The position numbers were made by a program, and so were the translations under genes. The notes below the pieces were generated by a model, which was not told where the DNA came from, did not search any database, and was given only the letters and a program-made list of their open reading frames with translations. DNA of 64,000 nt from Falciphora oryzae (Eukaryota; Ascomycota; Sordariomycetes; Magnaporthales; Magnaporthaceae): assembly GCA_000733355.1 (NCBI GenBank), contig JNVV01000023.1, positions 441,366 through 505,365 on the forward strand, given 5' to 3'. This document shows, in pieces, positions 41,874 through 50,783 of the stretch. Position 1 is the first letter of the stretch, and each line of letters begins with the position of its first letter.

Positions 41874-43528
41874 ATGGCCGACCGACCGGCAGGCCTGCGT
41901 GACATCACGCCCTACTTCTTGGTGCTGCTTCTGGTTGCCACGCTGGGCCCGCTGCAGTTTGGCTTCCATCTGGTCGGTTGCCTGCTACGCTCTCCAACGA
42001 TGCTGATTGCTCTTGTTGACTTAACTGACACTCCCCCTTCTTCTGCAAACAGGCCGAACTCAACGCCCCCCAGGATGTCATCACCTGCAAAAAGTCGTCC
42101 CTCTGGGCCGTCGCCCGCCACCTCGTGGCCGCCCGCAGCCCCGGCTCGGCCCACAAGGGCTCCGACTGCATCCCCATGACCGAGGCCGCCTTCGCCACCA
42201 TATCCTCCATCTTCACCCTGGGCGGCCTCGCCGGCGCCCTGGCTGCGGGGCCCTTTTGCAGCCGCCACGGCCGCAGGCTCGCCATGCAGGGCACCGCCGT
42301 CGTCTTCCTGGCCGGCTCCGTTGTGGAGGCTTTTGCCTCCAGCGCCGTCGTCATGGGCCTCGGCCGCGTCCTGAACGGCTTCGGCGCCGGCGCCGCCACC
42401 GTCATCGTCCCCATCTACATCTCCGAAACGGCCCCGCCCGCTAGCCGCGGCTTCTTCGGCGCTTTTACACAGATTAGCACAAACGTCGGCATCCTGGCCA
42501 CCCAGACGCTTGGCTACTTCCTCAGCTACGGGTCCGCTTGGCGCTGGATCATGGGCGCTGGAGCCATCATTGCTGCCGCCCACGGGCTGGGGCTCGTTGC
42601 TGTTCCTGAGAGCCCGGCCTGGCTGGCGGTACACAAGGGTGAGGTGAACAGGGCGCGCGCCGTGCTGCAGCGCATCCGCGGTAGTAAGGCTGCCGTCGAG
42701 GACGAGGTCGCGGCCTGGGGCTCCGAGGCCGAGGACGACGAGACCATCGTGGGTAGCGAGCACCAGGGCCTCCTGTCCAGCGAGAACCGCGACAGCGGGG
42801 CTGCCGCTGCCACCGCCGCAACCGCCGTGCCTGCGCCGCATCCCGCTTCCGGGGCCAAGTCGGCGTCGGTGCACCTGGGCTTCTGGCAGGTGGCGCGCGA
42901 CCCCTTCTATCGCCCCGCCATCGTCTCGGTCGTCGGCATCATGTTTGCGCAGCAGATCTGCGGCATCAACAGCATCATCATGTACTCGGTCTCGCTGCTC
43001 AACGGCCTGCTGCCCATCAACTCGGCGCTCGTGACGATCATCATCTCGGCCATCAACCTGGTCACGACGGCCGCCTGCTCGCCGCTGCCCGACCGCCTCG
43101 GCCGCAAGGCCTGCATCCTGCTGTCCATCGCCGGCCAGGGCACCAGCTCGCTGGGCCTGGCGCTGTCGATCCTGTTCGGGCTCAAGACGCTCTCGGCCGT
43201 CTTTGTGCTGCTCTTCGTCGCCTCCTTCGCCCTCGGCCTGGGCCCCGTGCCTTTCATCATGGCCTCGGAGCTGGTCGGCCAGGAGGCTGTTGGTGCGGTG
43301 CAGTCGTGGTCGCTGGGTGCCAACTATATTGCCACCTTCATCGTCGCGCAGTTCTTCCCCATCGTCAACACGGCGCTCAATGAGGCCTTTGGCGGCGCCG
43401 GCTACGTCTACTTTGTGTTTGCGGCCGCGGCGGCCTTCTGGTTTGTCTTCATCTCGGCCTACGTGCCTGAGACGCTGGGTCGCAAGGACGCGGACGAGGT
43501 CTGGGGCCGGACCAGGCGCATCGACTAG
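41874..43528 (+). CDS. MFS sugar-transporter-like protein (yeast YBR241C/VPS73 type)
   Basis: Exons 41874-41972 and 42053-43528 (80-bp intron, GTCGGT...TTAACTGAC...AACAG, phase 0) encode 524 aa. Splicing forms the family start LQFGFHL-AELNAPQD. Sugar-porter signatures follow: CSRHGRRLAMQG after TM2, GRVLNGFGAGAATVIVPIYISETAPPASRG at TM4, PESPAWL after TM6, QQICGINSIIMYS at TM7, DRLGRKACIL and VPETLGRKDADEVW at the end. A long acidic loop lies between TM6 and TM7. The order and wording match yeast Ybr241c and Vps73, vacuolar-membrane sugar-transporter relatives of unknown substrate; a vacuolar location is inferred. The donor GTCGGT is non-canonical at positions 3-5, but the exon join is exact. 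Confidence 0.9.
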
Positions 43529-43745
43529 ATAGCAGGCAGTTAGTTGCACAACAGCCGTGCGGCGAGGGAGTTCTACCATGTGCGCTAGATTCATCAACGA
43601 CCAAGCAGTAGATTACACAGCGGAAAAAGAAGCGCGCAGTAGTTGATATCAAGTAGCCACAGCTGCAGCGCTGGAAACAAAGTATTGGTGGTATCAAGCG
43701 AAAAGCAAACAAACTTGCCACCCCGGATATCTCGTGCAAACAATA

Positions 43746-44757
43746 CTACTGGCTGAACAGCCGCTCGTTCCTGATGGTTTCCGCGAGCATGCCCACGCCC
43801 GCCTTGACGCCGTCGATGATGTACACCTTCTCCTGCGGGGTCTGGGGCTCGCCGTACTCCTCGGCGATGGCGCTCCGGATGATGTCCTCCAGGCCAGCCA
43901 TGCCGGCGCAGCCCATGACGACGCAGCCGACGCGGCCAAAGGCGAGCAGCCGCTTCGTTGCGTTCCTGAGCCTGGCGCGCACGACTTCTGGGCTCACCGC
44001 CTCCTCGCCGTGGAAGTCGCTCGCGTCGAGGCCCGTGGTGTAGACGCCCGCGAACTTTGCGGCGTTTTGGTTAGGGGCGAAGCTTTTCGAGTAGGAGGCG
44101 TCGAGGAAGCGGCGGACGCCTTCTTCCAGGTGCGTCTCCCAGAAGGCGCCTGTGGTAACGATGCCCCAGGTCCGCCCCGGGGATTCCGGGCAGCGCGGGT
44201 AGGGGTTTGTGAGAGCAAGGGCGGACAGGATGCTGGCCTCGAGAATGCCGAGGACGACGCGGCGGCCGCGGTGGCGCTCGGCCAGGTGGGCGACGAGGGG
44301 GTGCACGCTGTAGCAGGCGACCAGGACGCCGTCGTAGCCGTCGAGCTCGTCGTGGTTACCGGGCTCGGCGGGGTCCACGGAGTCCTCATCGGCCTCGGCG
44401 TCCGCGTTTTTGGAGGCGGCCGAGGCTTCCAGGTCCGCGAGGACGACCTCTGTGCTGCGGGCCAGGCCGAAGCCGTCGTTGATGCTGGCCGGGCTGGGGT
44501 CCGGGGCTGTGTAGTAGGAGATTGTGTTGTCGCCGCAGGAGAGGCTCTGGTTGGTGGTGTTGGTTATTTGGCTCACAGTTGGGAGTGCTTCTCATAGGAG
44601 CTTGACCTACCGATTCGATGGCCTTCTTGACGCCCTCGGTCATCTCCTTGGACGAGTTGGGGTTGAGGATGAGGAGGTGGAACCCTGCTGGGCTGGTCAC
44701 GTCCTCCGTGGTCTCCTCCGACCTGGTGGCCGCTTCTGCTGACGCCCACCCTGCCAT
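43746..44757 (-). CDS. Asp/Glu/hydantoin racemase family protein (DCG1-like)
   Basis: Exons 44757-44611 and 44546-43746 (64-bp intron GTAGGT...CCAG, phase 0) give 315 aa. The N-terminus has LLILNPNSSKEMTEGVKKAI, the family opening. Then come YYTAPDPSPASIND, the first catalytic Cys in GVLVACYSVHPLV and the second in CVVMGCAGMAGLE, with GIVTTGAFWE between them. Yeast Dcg1 belongs here and is linked to allantoin/nitrogen catabolism, but its reaction is not settled; hydantoin or aspartate racemisation is inferred. ATG 44757 is the first in-frame Met; the frame is open upstream to about 44862 without ATG, and a possible intron there would join it to the HTH ORF. It is convergent with the transporter gene. 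Confidence 0.85.
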
Positions 44758-44955
44758 GGCTTCTGCTGCGGTGACCCCTGGTCCTCTCTCAAAGCGAGGG
44801 GGCTTGAGGACTGTTGTCCGGACGGTTCTTGGTCCTCTTTTCCGTCTTGCAGGACTGCGCAAGGACGGTGATTTGCAGTGACAAGGTCAGCAAGGGCACG
44901 TCACAAAGAGAAATCTCCACTCCGGGGCGGCGGCGGGGCAGATGGGAAGCGGTAG

Positions 44956-45151
44956 TTACTTGGATGGATCCTTGGGGGGCCGGCCGGGTCGAGGCGCCGG
45001 AGTCTGGCACTTGATAGCCCGGCGGATCTGCTGGACCGAGGCGCCGGTTCTGTCGGAGATTTGGCGCCGGGTGAAGCCGCCGTCAAAAGCAAGGGCGCGG
45101 ATGCGGATCCTGTCCGCCTCTGTGAGCTGTTTCGTGCCGACGGGTGGGCCT

Positions 45152-45156
<5 letters not shown>
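44956..45156 (-). CDS. Small helix-turn-helix protein, possible transposase relic or exon
   Basis: ATG 45156 to TAA 44956 encodes 66 aa: KQLTEADRIRIRALAFDGG, FTRRQISDRTGASVQQIRRAI and a PRPGRPPKDPSK tail. This is the helix-turn-helix plus GRPP (AT-hook-like) pattern found at the N-terminus of Tc1-type transposases and in many stand-alone fungal ORFs. No DDE domain follows. A run of T (45157-45183; poly-A on the coding strand) directly precedes the start codon. The last codon AAG TAA also reads AA|GTAACT, a good donor; a branch GCTGAC and acceptor GCGCAG at 44855 would fuse it in frame to the racemase gene. Confidence 0.5.
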
Positions 45157-45183
<27 letters not shown>

Positions 45184-46127
45184 GTTGTTGTTAGACGTCA
45201 GTAATGCAGCATCCAATGCGAGATGCAAATCGACGGTGGGATGGCAAACACCGAGAGGGGAAAAGAAAAAGCACCACGGACAACGCAGCCTGTTGTACCA
45301 CAGCTGGATCCCGGCCAGCTGGCACCGCCTGGATCTGGACTGGTGCTGGCACGTGGATCCTGGGGGAGGGTACCTGGGGCTGGGTGAGCTTTGGGTCTGG
45401 TACTTTGTCAGGGGTGGACTCGTCTTAACTGCAGCCCCTCTCGTCCGCAATGGGCAAGGGTGTTAGCATGCAAGTCACTTCCAGCCCTCCATAAGGTCTT
45501 AGACAGGAGTTTTCCATGCCAGACCTTTTGCATGCGGCTTCTTCTCTAGATCTCTTGTATTTGTCTACTAGCTAAAACTTCCTTTAGCGCCAGGAGTTGC
45601 CCCATTGCACGGCAGCTGCCGAAAGCCATTGTAGATAGCACAAAGCGCAACTCGGGACGGCCATCTCCAACATCTCAGCCCCCGTCCGCCGAGACATCCA
45701 TGCTTTCTGCCCCACCCCCTGTCTGCATCAAGCTAGAGCCAGCCCCACTATCCGTCAATTGAGCGTGGCAGACGCGTCCAGGGAAAAAAAAGCTTCGTGT
45801 TGGTGGGATTGGGCCGTAGCTTCCACCTCGATCCAGCCCTTCCATGGTGGGGATTGGGAACTCAACCTTTGCGCTTTCCCTTCCACCTTGTTGTCTCTGC
45901 CTTGTTTCTTGTTCAGCCTTTTCATCTGCCTTTTTTCACTTCTCTGTTTTTGCTTTCCGCTTGAAATCCGGCGCGGTTTCAGCAGCGTTACATGCATCTG
46001 TAGATACCCTCACGCCATTCTGTTTCTTCTTTTCTGTTTTTCCGGCGCCTCCTCCATCCTCCAGCGCCCTCGTCGGGGCGCCCTGCGATATCCAACTACG
46101 CCGAGCCTTCCCTGCCTGCCCACCACG
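45157..46127. promoter_or_regulatory. Intergenic region upstream of the coilin-like gene
   Basis: Begins with the 27-bp T run and ends in a pyrimidine-rich leader. The long frame of the next gene is open back to 45759, but there is no ATG before 46128, so this is read as 5' untranslated sequence. No other gene seen. Confidence 0.5.
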
Positions 46128-49100
46128 ATGGCGAACAACGTGCGGCTCCGGCTGATAGTTAGACGCCATGGCCTGCCCGACACGCGCGTTCTATTCAGCG
46201 TCCCCCTCGACGACGACCCTACCGTCGCACAATTCCTCGAGCTTGTCAATGCCACAGTCCCTCTCGAGTCCACCGACTGGGGCCTCGATGACTACGCCGT
46301 CGAGCTTCGCAACCCAGCTGGAGGCGCCTTCGAGGCGCTGCACTTCCAAACTGTGGCCTCCATTCTGAAGCAGGACGAGGAGGTCTACATCCGCCCGCTA
46401 TTGACTCCCGACCTCAAGAAACGTCGCGTCAGCGGCAGACACCAGATCAGCCAAGACGGCAAGCATCTGATCGACGGCGTCCCCTTCGGCCGCCCTCTTC
46501 TGCGCCAGCCACGCGATCGCCCTGCCATCGAGATCCCGCCCCGCAAACGTCGCAGGCTCCTCGCCCAGGACCCAGGCTCCCCGGCGGCCGAGGACGACCG
46601 GGACGAAGATGACGAGGAGGATCAAGACTTCCAACCTCTTCAGCTGACACAGAATGGAGAGCCTCCCTCCTATCTTGAGGAGGAAGACGAGCAAGATGAC
46701 TACTTCTCGGCCGATGGCGACGAGGACGACATGGACGTTGATGACGACGTCTCGGAGATTGACGAGGACGAGTTGACGGCTCTTCGGCTCGACAATGACG
46801 AGGAGGATGCAGGTCTACGTCTTCCACAGGCGTCACTCGCCTCGTCGTCGCTCTCGCCCTCCGATGAGCAGGGCCAGTCCACCGAGGCCGCCGAGAATGA
46901 CACGGAGAACGAGAGTGATTCCGATGCCGCTATCGGCGACCTCAAGTCCAGCATGGCTGTCGCATTCCCTGACGCAACCCAAGCCACGCTCAACCGCGCT
47001 TTTCGCAAGTGCCACGCTCGCAACGGCTCCTACATCGCACGAAACATCTTCAAGTGGCTCAAGAAACGCCATGCACCTCAGGTCAGCTACCGCCGCGTGA
47101 AGCGCCACTACCGCTCCAGAATCAGGAACGCAGCTGCATCTCCACAGCCCCAGACCGCCCGCGAGCGCTCCAATGGTGTGCAAGAATCCGAGACGCCTGC
47201 CTCGGCCGGAGACATGGACATGGACGAGTCGGATGCTGATAGTGTGGGCTCTCTCGTGCGCTACTACGACCAACACGGCCTCCCTCCCGGATCTATTCGT
47301 GATGGCACTGCGCTGGGTCACATGGCAGACGCCGTGCGCGGCCGTCCGAGGCTCCTGACCTCCCCGGGACTCGAGGACGACGCTGACCACGAGGACGCTG
47401 AGAGCGAGTCCGACGATGCTTCATTGGGTGGGGAGCACACACCCGAGATGGAGGGTGCCGATTCCGAGGGCGACGAGCTGGAGAACGAGCCGGACGCCGA
47501 GTCTGAGCCTGGCGATGCCCAGGAAGCGCAGTCCCTCTCTGGCTCCACCGCGTATGACAGCCCGTCTGGATCGCCCGGCGCCACAGGACAGCCGGCCCCG
47601 CTCACGTCGGGTGCCGGCTCCGAGTCCGAGAGCGACGACAACGCCGAGGGAGCTGGCGACGAGGACGATAGAGGCGACTCAGTATACGACAGCACTGATG
47701 AGGAGGACATAGGCGACTGGATCTATGACAGCGACAGCAATAACGACAGCGAGGACGAACTCGAGGCTGCCGCCCAGACGCAACTCCCCGCTTCTGACGA
47801 GGCTGGGAGCGACAGTGAGAGCGGTAGACACAGCTCGGTCGCCTCCGACGACTCAGACAACGAGGACTCTGACGACGGCCAAGGAGCCGCAGTCCAGAGC
47901 CCGGCGTCAGATGGCAGCTCCAGTGAGAAAGCGAGCAGCTCCGAGGACGAAGAGTCGAGTGGCTCCGAGGGCAGTTCTGAGAGTTCCGAGAGCAGCTCCG
48001 AGAGCAGCTCCGAGAGCAGTTCCGAGAGTAGCTCTGACAGCAGTTCCGAGAATAGCCCCGACAGCAGTTCTGATAGTAGTTCCGAGAGTGAGGAGGAGAG
48101 CAGCTCAGAGGACTCGAGCGGCTCGGACGACTCCGACAGCGGTTCGTCCGACGACAAGCAGCCAGAGGAGATGTCTGCCCGGCCCCCCGCCAGCACCTCG
48201 GCCGCCGCTGCCGATTCGAGCACCTCGCAATCTCGGGATGCCGAGCAGCAGCCGGCGACTGGGTCGGCGGCTCCGGAGCAGGACGAGGGACGCGAGCCGC
48301 GTGGAGCACCTGGACAGGGGATGACTAAGACTCGGAACCGCAATGCTCGGCGGCGCGCTAAGAACATGCTGCTTAAGAATAGTATGCTGGAAGACCGCAA
48401 GAAGGCACTGCTGGCTGCTATTGGTTGCGGCCCAGAGACCCCTGCCCCCCTCCCTCCAGTCGCTGGCCCGGGCGGAAACCCGCCGATGGAGCCCGCCTCT
48501 GCCGCCGCTGCCGCCCCAGGCTCGGGCCCAGCCCCTTCCGACAGCGGCGACGATGCCGACGCGTGGAGCACCAAGATCGACTACCACGCGGTCGAGTGTG
48601 CCGGGGAAGAGGTGGCGCTGAGTGAGCCACCCTTCCCCTTCGTCCAGCGCTGGGATCCCTCACAGCGCTCGCACCGCAAGAGAAAGCAGCCTGCCCGGTC
48701 CAACTACTACGAGGAGGACCATGACGACAGCAGACGCTCTGGCAAGAAGCTCAAGTTCGTGGACGAGCCCGAGGAGACGGTGGAGGCGCTGAACTACGAC
48801 GACGTCGACATCGGCGATAAGGATGTCGATGCCGCTCACGAGACATCGGTTGCCGACAGCCAGCTGACCGACTGGGACGACCTCCCATCGCTGCCCTCCG
48901 ACCTCGCCATTCTCCCCGCATTTCACATCAGCGACGCCCAGCCGTCCATGGTCATCACTTGGAAGAAGTGGTTGCTCTCCGAGGCAACCAAGTGGCAGCC
49001 ACAGGTTGTCGACGTCACCGCCGTCATCGGCAGGGTGAACGAAGACCACCAGACGCTGGATGTGATGATGGCCAAGCGAGACCGTGGTCTGGACGACTTC

Positions 49101-50783
49101 GCGAAGCAGTTCGACGAGGAGACAGGCAAGCGAAATTATAGAATATTTGACCCGCCCGACTTTTCCGACGACGACGAGCCAGATCCGGAGGCAGAGAAGG
49201 CCTGGAACGAGGGCTGGCGCACCGTGGCCGTCGTGGACATGATCGAGCCTCGCATCCGGCAGGCCCCCCTGACCAACTTCGACAACGAGCCCGCGACCCT
49301 AGACAGCCAGGCCCTCTTGCCTAGGCCCACCAACCTTCGCGTCTCCGAGCGGGTAGACAGCTCCGTCGTGGTGCCTGATAGCCAGGCGCTGCGGAATGTA
49401 GACGACACCACCGAGGGCAAGTTGGCCACAAGCGGCGAGACCGACAACCAAGCGGAGCAAGGTGTCAAGGCCTCGGATTCTTGCGTCTCCGACACCAACC
49501 AGGATACTGCCACGGGCTCTACTACCTCGCGCCCCCACCAACCAGCCCAGCTTCCGAGCGACGGCGACGCACTCATGCTGGATGACGATGAGCTCATTAT
49601 GACCCACTCCTCCGCCAACAGCGCTGCCACGGATGCAAACGCGCTCATCAGCGTGCCGGTGCTTGGTGCGATGCATGATGCGGCCGCCGATGCACAGTAC
49701 AGGTTCCCGCCGTATCAGTCAGTCGACGACTCGGACAGCCCTTCGCGACAGCTGGTCGGTGATGTTCTCCCTGTCCCCACCGGTGAAGTTACATCGCAGC
49801 AAGTGAGCTACCCCCAGCTCCACGTCCCCCCATCGTTGGTCGGAAGCGTCCGCAGCGGCCGTCAGCCAGACGGGGACGACGACATGGACATGGACCCGGA
49901 TGCATTCAGCAACGCTGTCGATACGGACGGCGAGAACGAGGACCGGACCTCGACTCCGCGGGCCAGCAGGCTCAGCAAGCAAAAGACGGATACCGACCCG
50001 CAAACGCCGGCCAAGTCGGACAAGGATGCGGTGGGTTCAGCTCCATCCAGTTCATCGTCATCCCTACCATCGATTAGCACTCTGTGGTTTACGTGTTCGA
50101 CGTCGCGTAACACTCAGTCGCCGTCTAGGACGGCGCAGCAGCCAACCCTGGGCGCCAAGTCGGCGCAGGCTGCCAAGGGCGATGCCGAGTACCAGGAGGC
50201 AATGCGGCGGCTTGACGCCTCTGAAGACGAGGGTGATGCTGACGGAGACGCCCTGCGCGCCGTACAGGACAAGGCATCGTCTTTCATCAAGCAGAGCAAC
50301 AGCCAGCCATTGGCCTCGGTGGAGAGCGACCAGCCACCTCAGCAGGTCAAGAAGGAGAACGTCAAGACCGAGCCGCACAGCTTTGCGACGTCTGTCTCGC
50401 CGCCCTCGCACTCCGCCAGGGGTGCCATCAAGGGGACACGCTTTGGCAGGAGCGGCACCAAGAAGGCCACCCCGTCTCAGCCTCCCCCCGATGCTGACAT
50501 CATCACCCTGTCGAGCAGCCCTGAGCCTGTATACGAGGAAGATTATGCCGAGGATGACGTGGACGAGGACTACGAGGCCTCTGCGTCCCGACGGCGCACC
50601 GCGCGCAACAGCTCAGGCTATGCCGTAGCGACGCGCAAGGCCGCCTCGCGAGAGCCCAGGGCGGGCCTGAGGGGCGCCAGCGTGCCTACGCGGGCTAGGA
50701 CCGCCATCTCGGTGCTCGGTGGATTGTCGCGGGGCACAAAAAGGGTCTCGTCGATGGCGCCGCCGTCGTCGTCCTCGTCCTAG
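46128..50783 (+). CDS. Large acidic nuclear protein, coilin-like
   Basis: A single frame from ATG 46128 encodes about 1551 aa. Residues 1-100 (VRLRLIVRRHGLPDTRVLFSV... YIRPLL) look like a ubiquitin-like fold as at the N-terminus of coilin, followed by PPRKRRRL, a nuclear localisation signal. Then come acidic disorder, a helical segment (FPDATQATLNRAFRKCHAR), and a Ser/Glu/Asp repeat (residues about 600-670, units SSES). A basic RNRNARRRAKNMLLKN stretch follows. At about 920-1045 comes a block (ILPAFHISDAQPSMVITWKK, VVDVTAVIGRV, AVVDMIEPRIR) resembling coilin's atypical Tudor domain. More disorder and a SUMO-type VKKENVKTEP end it. Coilin organises Cajal bodies; the assignment is inferred from layout. 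An in-frame 87-bp stretch (50031-50117, GTGGGT...CTCAG) could be an intron. Confidence 0.75.
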   Translation: MANNVRLRLIVRRHGLPDTRVLFSVPLDDDPTVAQFLELVNATVPLESTDWGLDDYAVELRNPAGGAFEALHFQTVASILKQDEEVYIRPLLTPDLKKRRVSGRHQISQDGKHLIDGVPFGRPLLRQPRDRPAIEIPPRKRRRLLAQDPGSPAAEDDRDEDDEEDQDFQPLQLTQNGEPPSYLEEEDEQDDYFSADGDEDDMDVDDDVSEIDEDELTALRLDNDEEDAGLRLPQASLASSSLSPSDEQGQSTEAAENDTENESDSDAAIGDLKSSMAVAFPDATQATLNRAFRKCHARNGSYIARNIFKWLKKRHAPQVSYRRVKRHYRSRIRNAAASPQPQTARERSNGVQESETPASAGDMDMDESDADSVGSLVRYYDQHGLPPGSIRDGTALGHMADAVRGRPRLLTSPGLEDDADHEDAESESDDASLGGEHTPEMEGADSEGDELENEPDAESEPGDAQEAQSLSGSTAYDSPSGSPGATGQPAPLTSGAGSESESDDNAEGAGDEDDRGDSVYDSTDEEDIGDWIYDSDSNNDSEDELEAAAQTQLPASDEAGSDSESGRHSSVASDDSDNEDSDDGQGAAVQSPASDGSSSEKASSSEDEESSGSEGSSESSESSSESSSESSSESSSDSSSENSPDSSSDSSSESEEESSSEDSSGSDDSDSGSSDDKQPEEMSARPPASTSAAAADSSTSQSRDAEQQPATGSAAPEQDEGREPRGAPGQGMTKTRNRNARRRAKNMLLKNSMLEDRKKALLAAIGCGPETPAPLPPVAGPGGNPPMEPASAAAAAPGSGPAPSDSGDDADAWSTKIDYHAVECAGEEVALSEPPFPFVQRWDPSQRSHRKRKQPARSNYYEEDHDDSRRSGKKLKFVDEPEETVEALNYDDVDIGDKDVDAAHETSVADSQLTDWDDLPSLPSDLAILPAFHISDAQPSMVITWKKWLLSEATKWQPQVVDVTAVIGRVNEDHQTLDVMMAKRDRGLDDFAKQFDEETGKRNYRIFDPPDFSDDDEPDPEAEKAWNEGWRTVAVVDMIEPRIRQAPLTNFDNEPATLDSQALLPRPTNLRVSERVDSSVVVPDSQALRNVDDTTEGKLATSGETDNQAEQGVKASDSCVSDTNQDTATGSTTSRPHQPAQLPSDGDALMLDDDELIMTHSSANSAATDANALISVPVLGAMHDAAADAQYRFPPYQSVDDSDSPSRQLVGDVLPVPTGEVTSQQVSYPQLHVPPSLVGSVRSGRQPDGDDDMDMDPDAFSNAVDTDGENEDRTSTPRASRLSKQKTDTDPQTPAKSDKDAVGSAPSSSSSSLPSISTLWFTCSTSRNTQSPSRTAQQPTLGAKSAQAAKGDAEYQEAMRRLDASEDEGDADGDALRAVQDKASSFIKQSNSQPLASVESDQPPQQVKKENVKTEPHSFATSVSPPSHSARGAIKGTRFGRSGTKKATPSQPPPDADIITLSSSPEPVYEEDYAEDDVDEDYEASASRRRTARNSSGYAVATRKAASREPRAGLRGASVPTRARTAISVLGGLSRGTKRVSSMAPPSSSSS

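Noticed and set aside
45759..46127. N-terminal extension of the coilin-like frame
   Set aside because: The frame is open but has no ATG before 46128; the text is a translated pyrimidine-rich leader.
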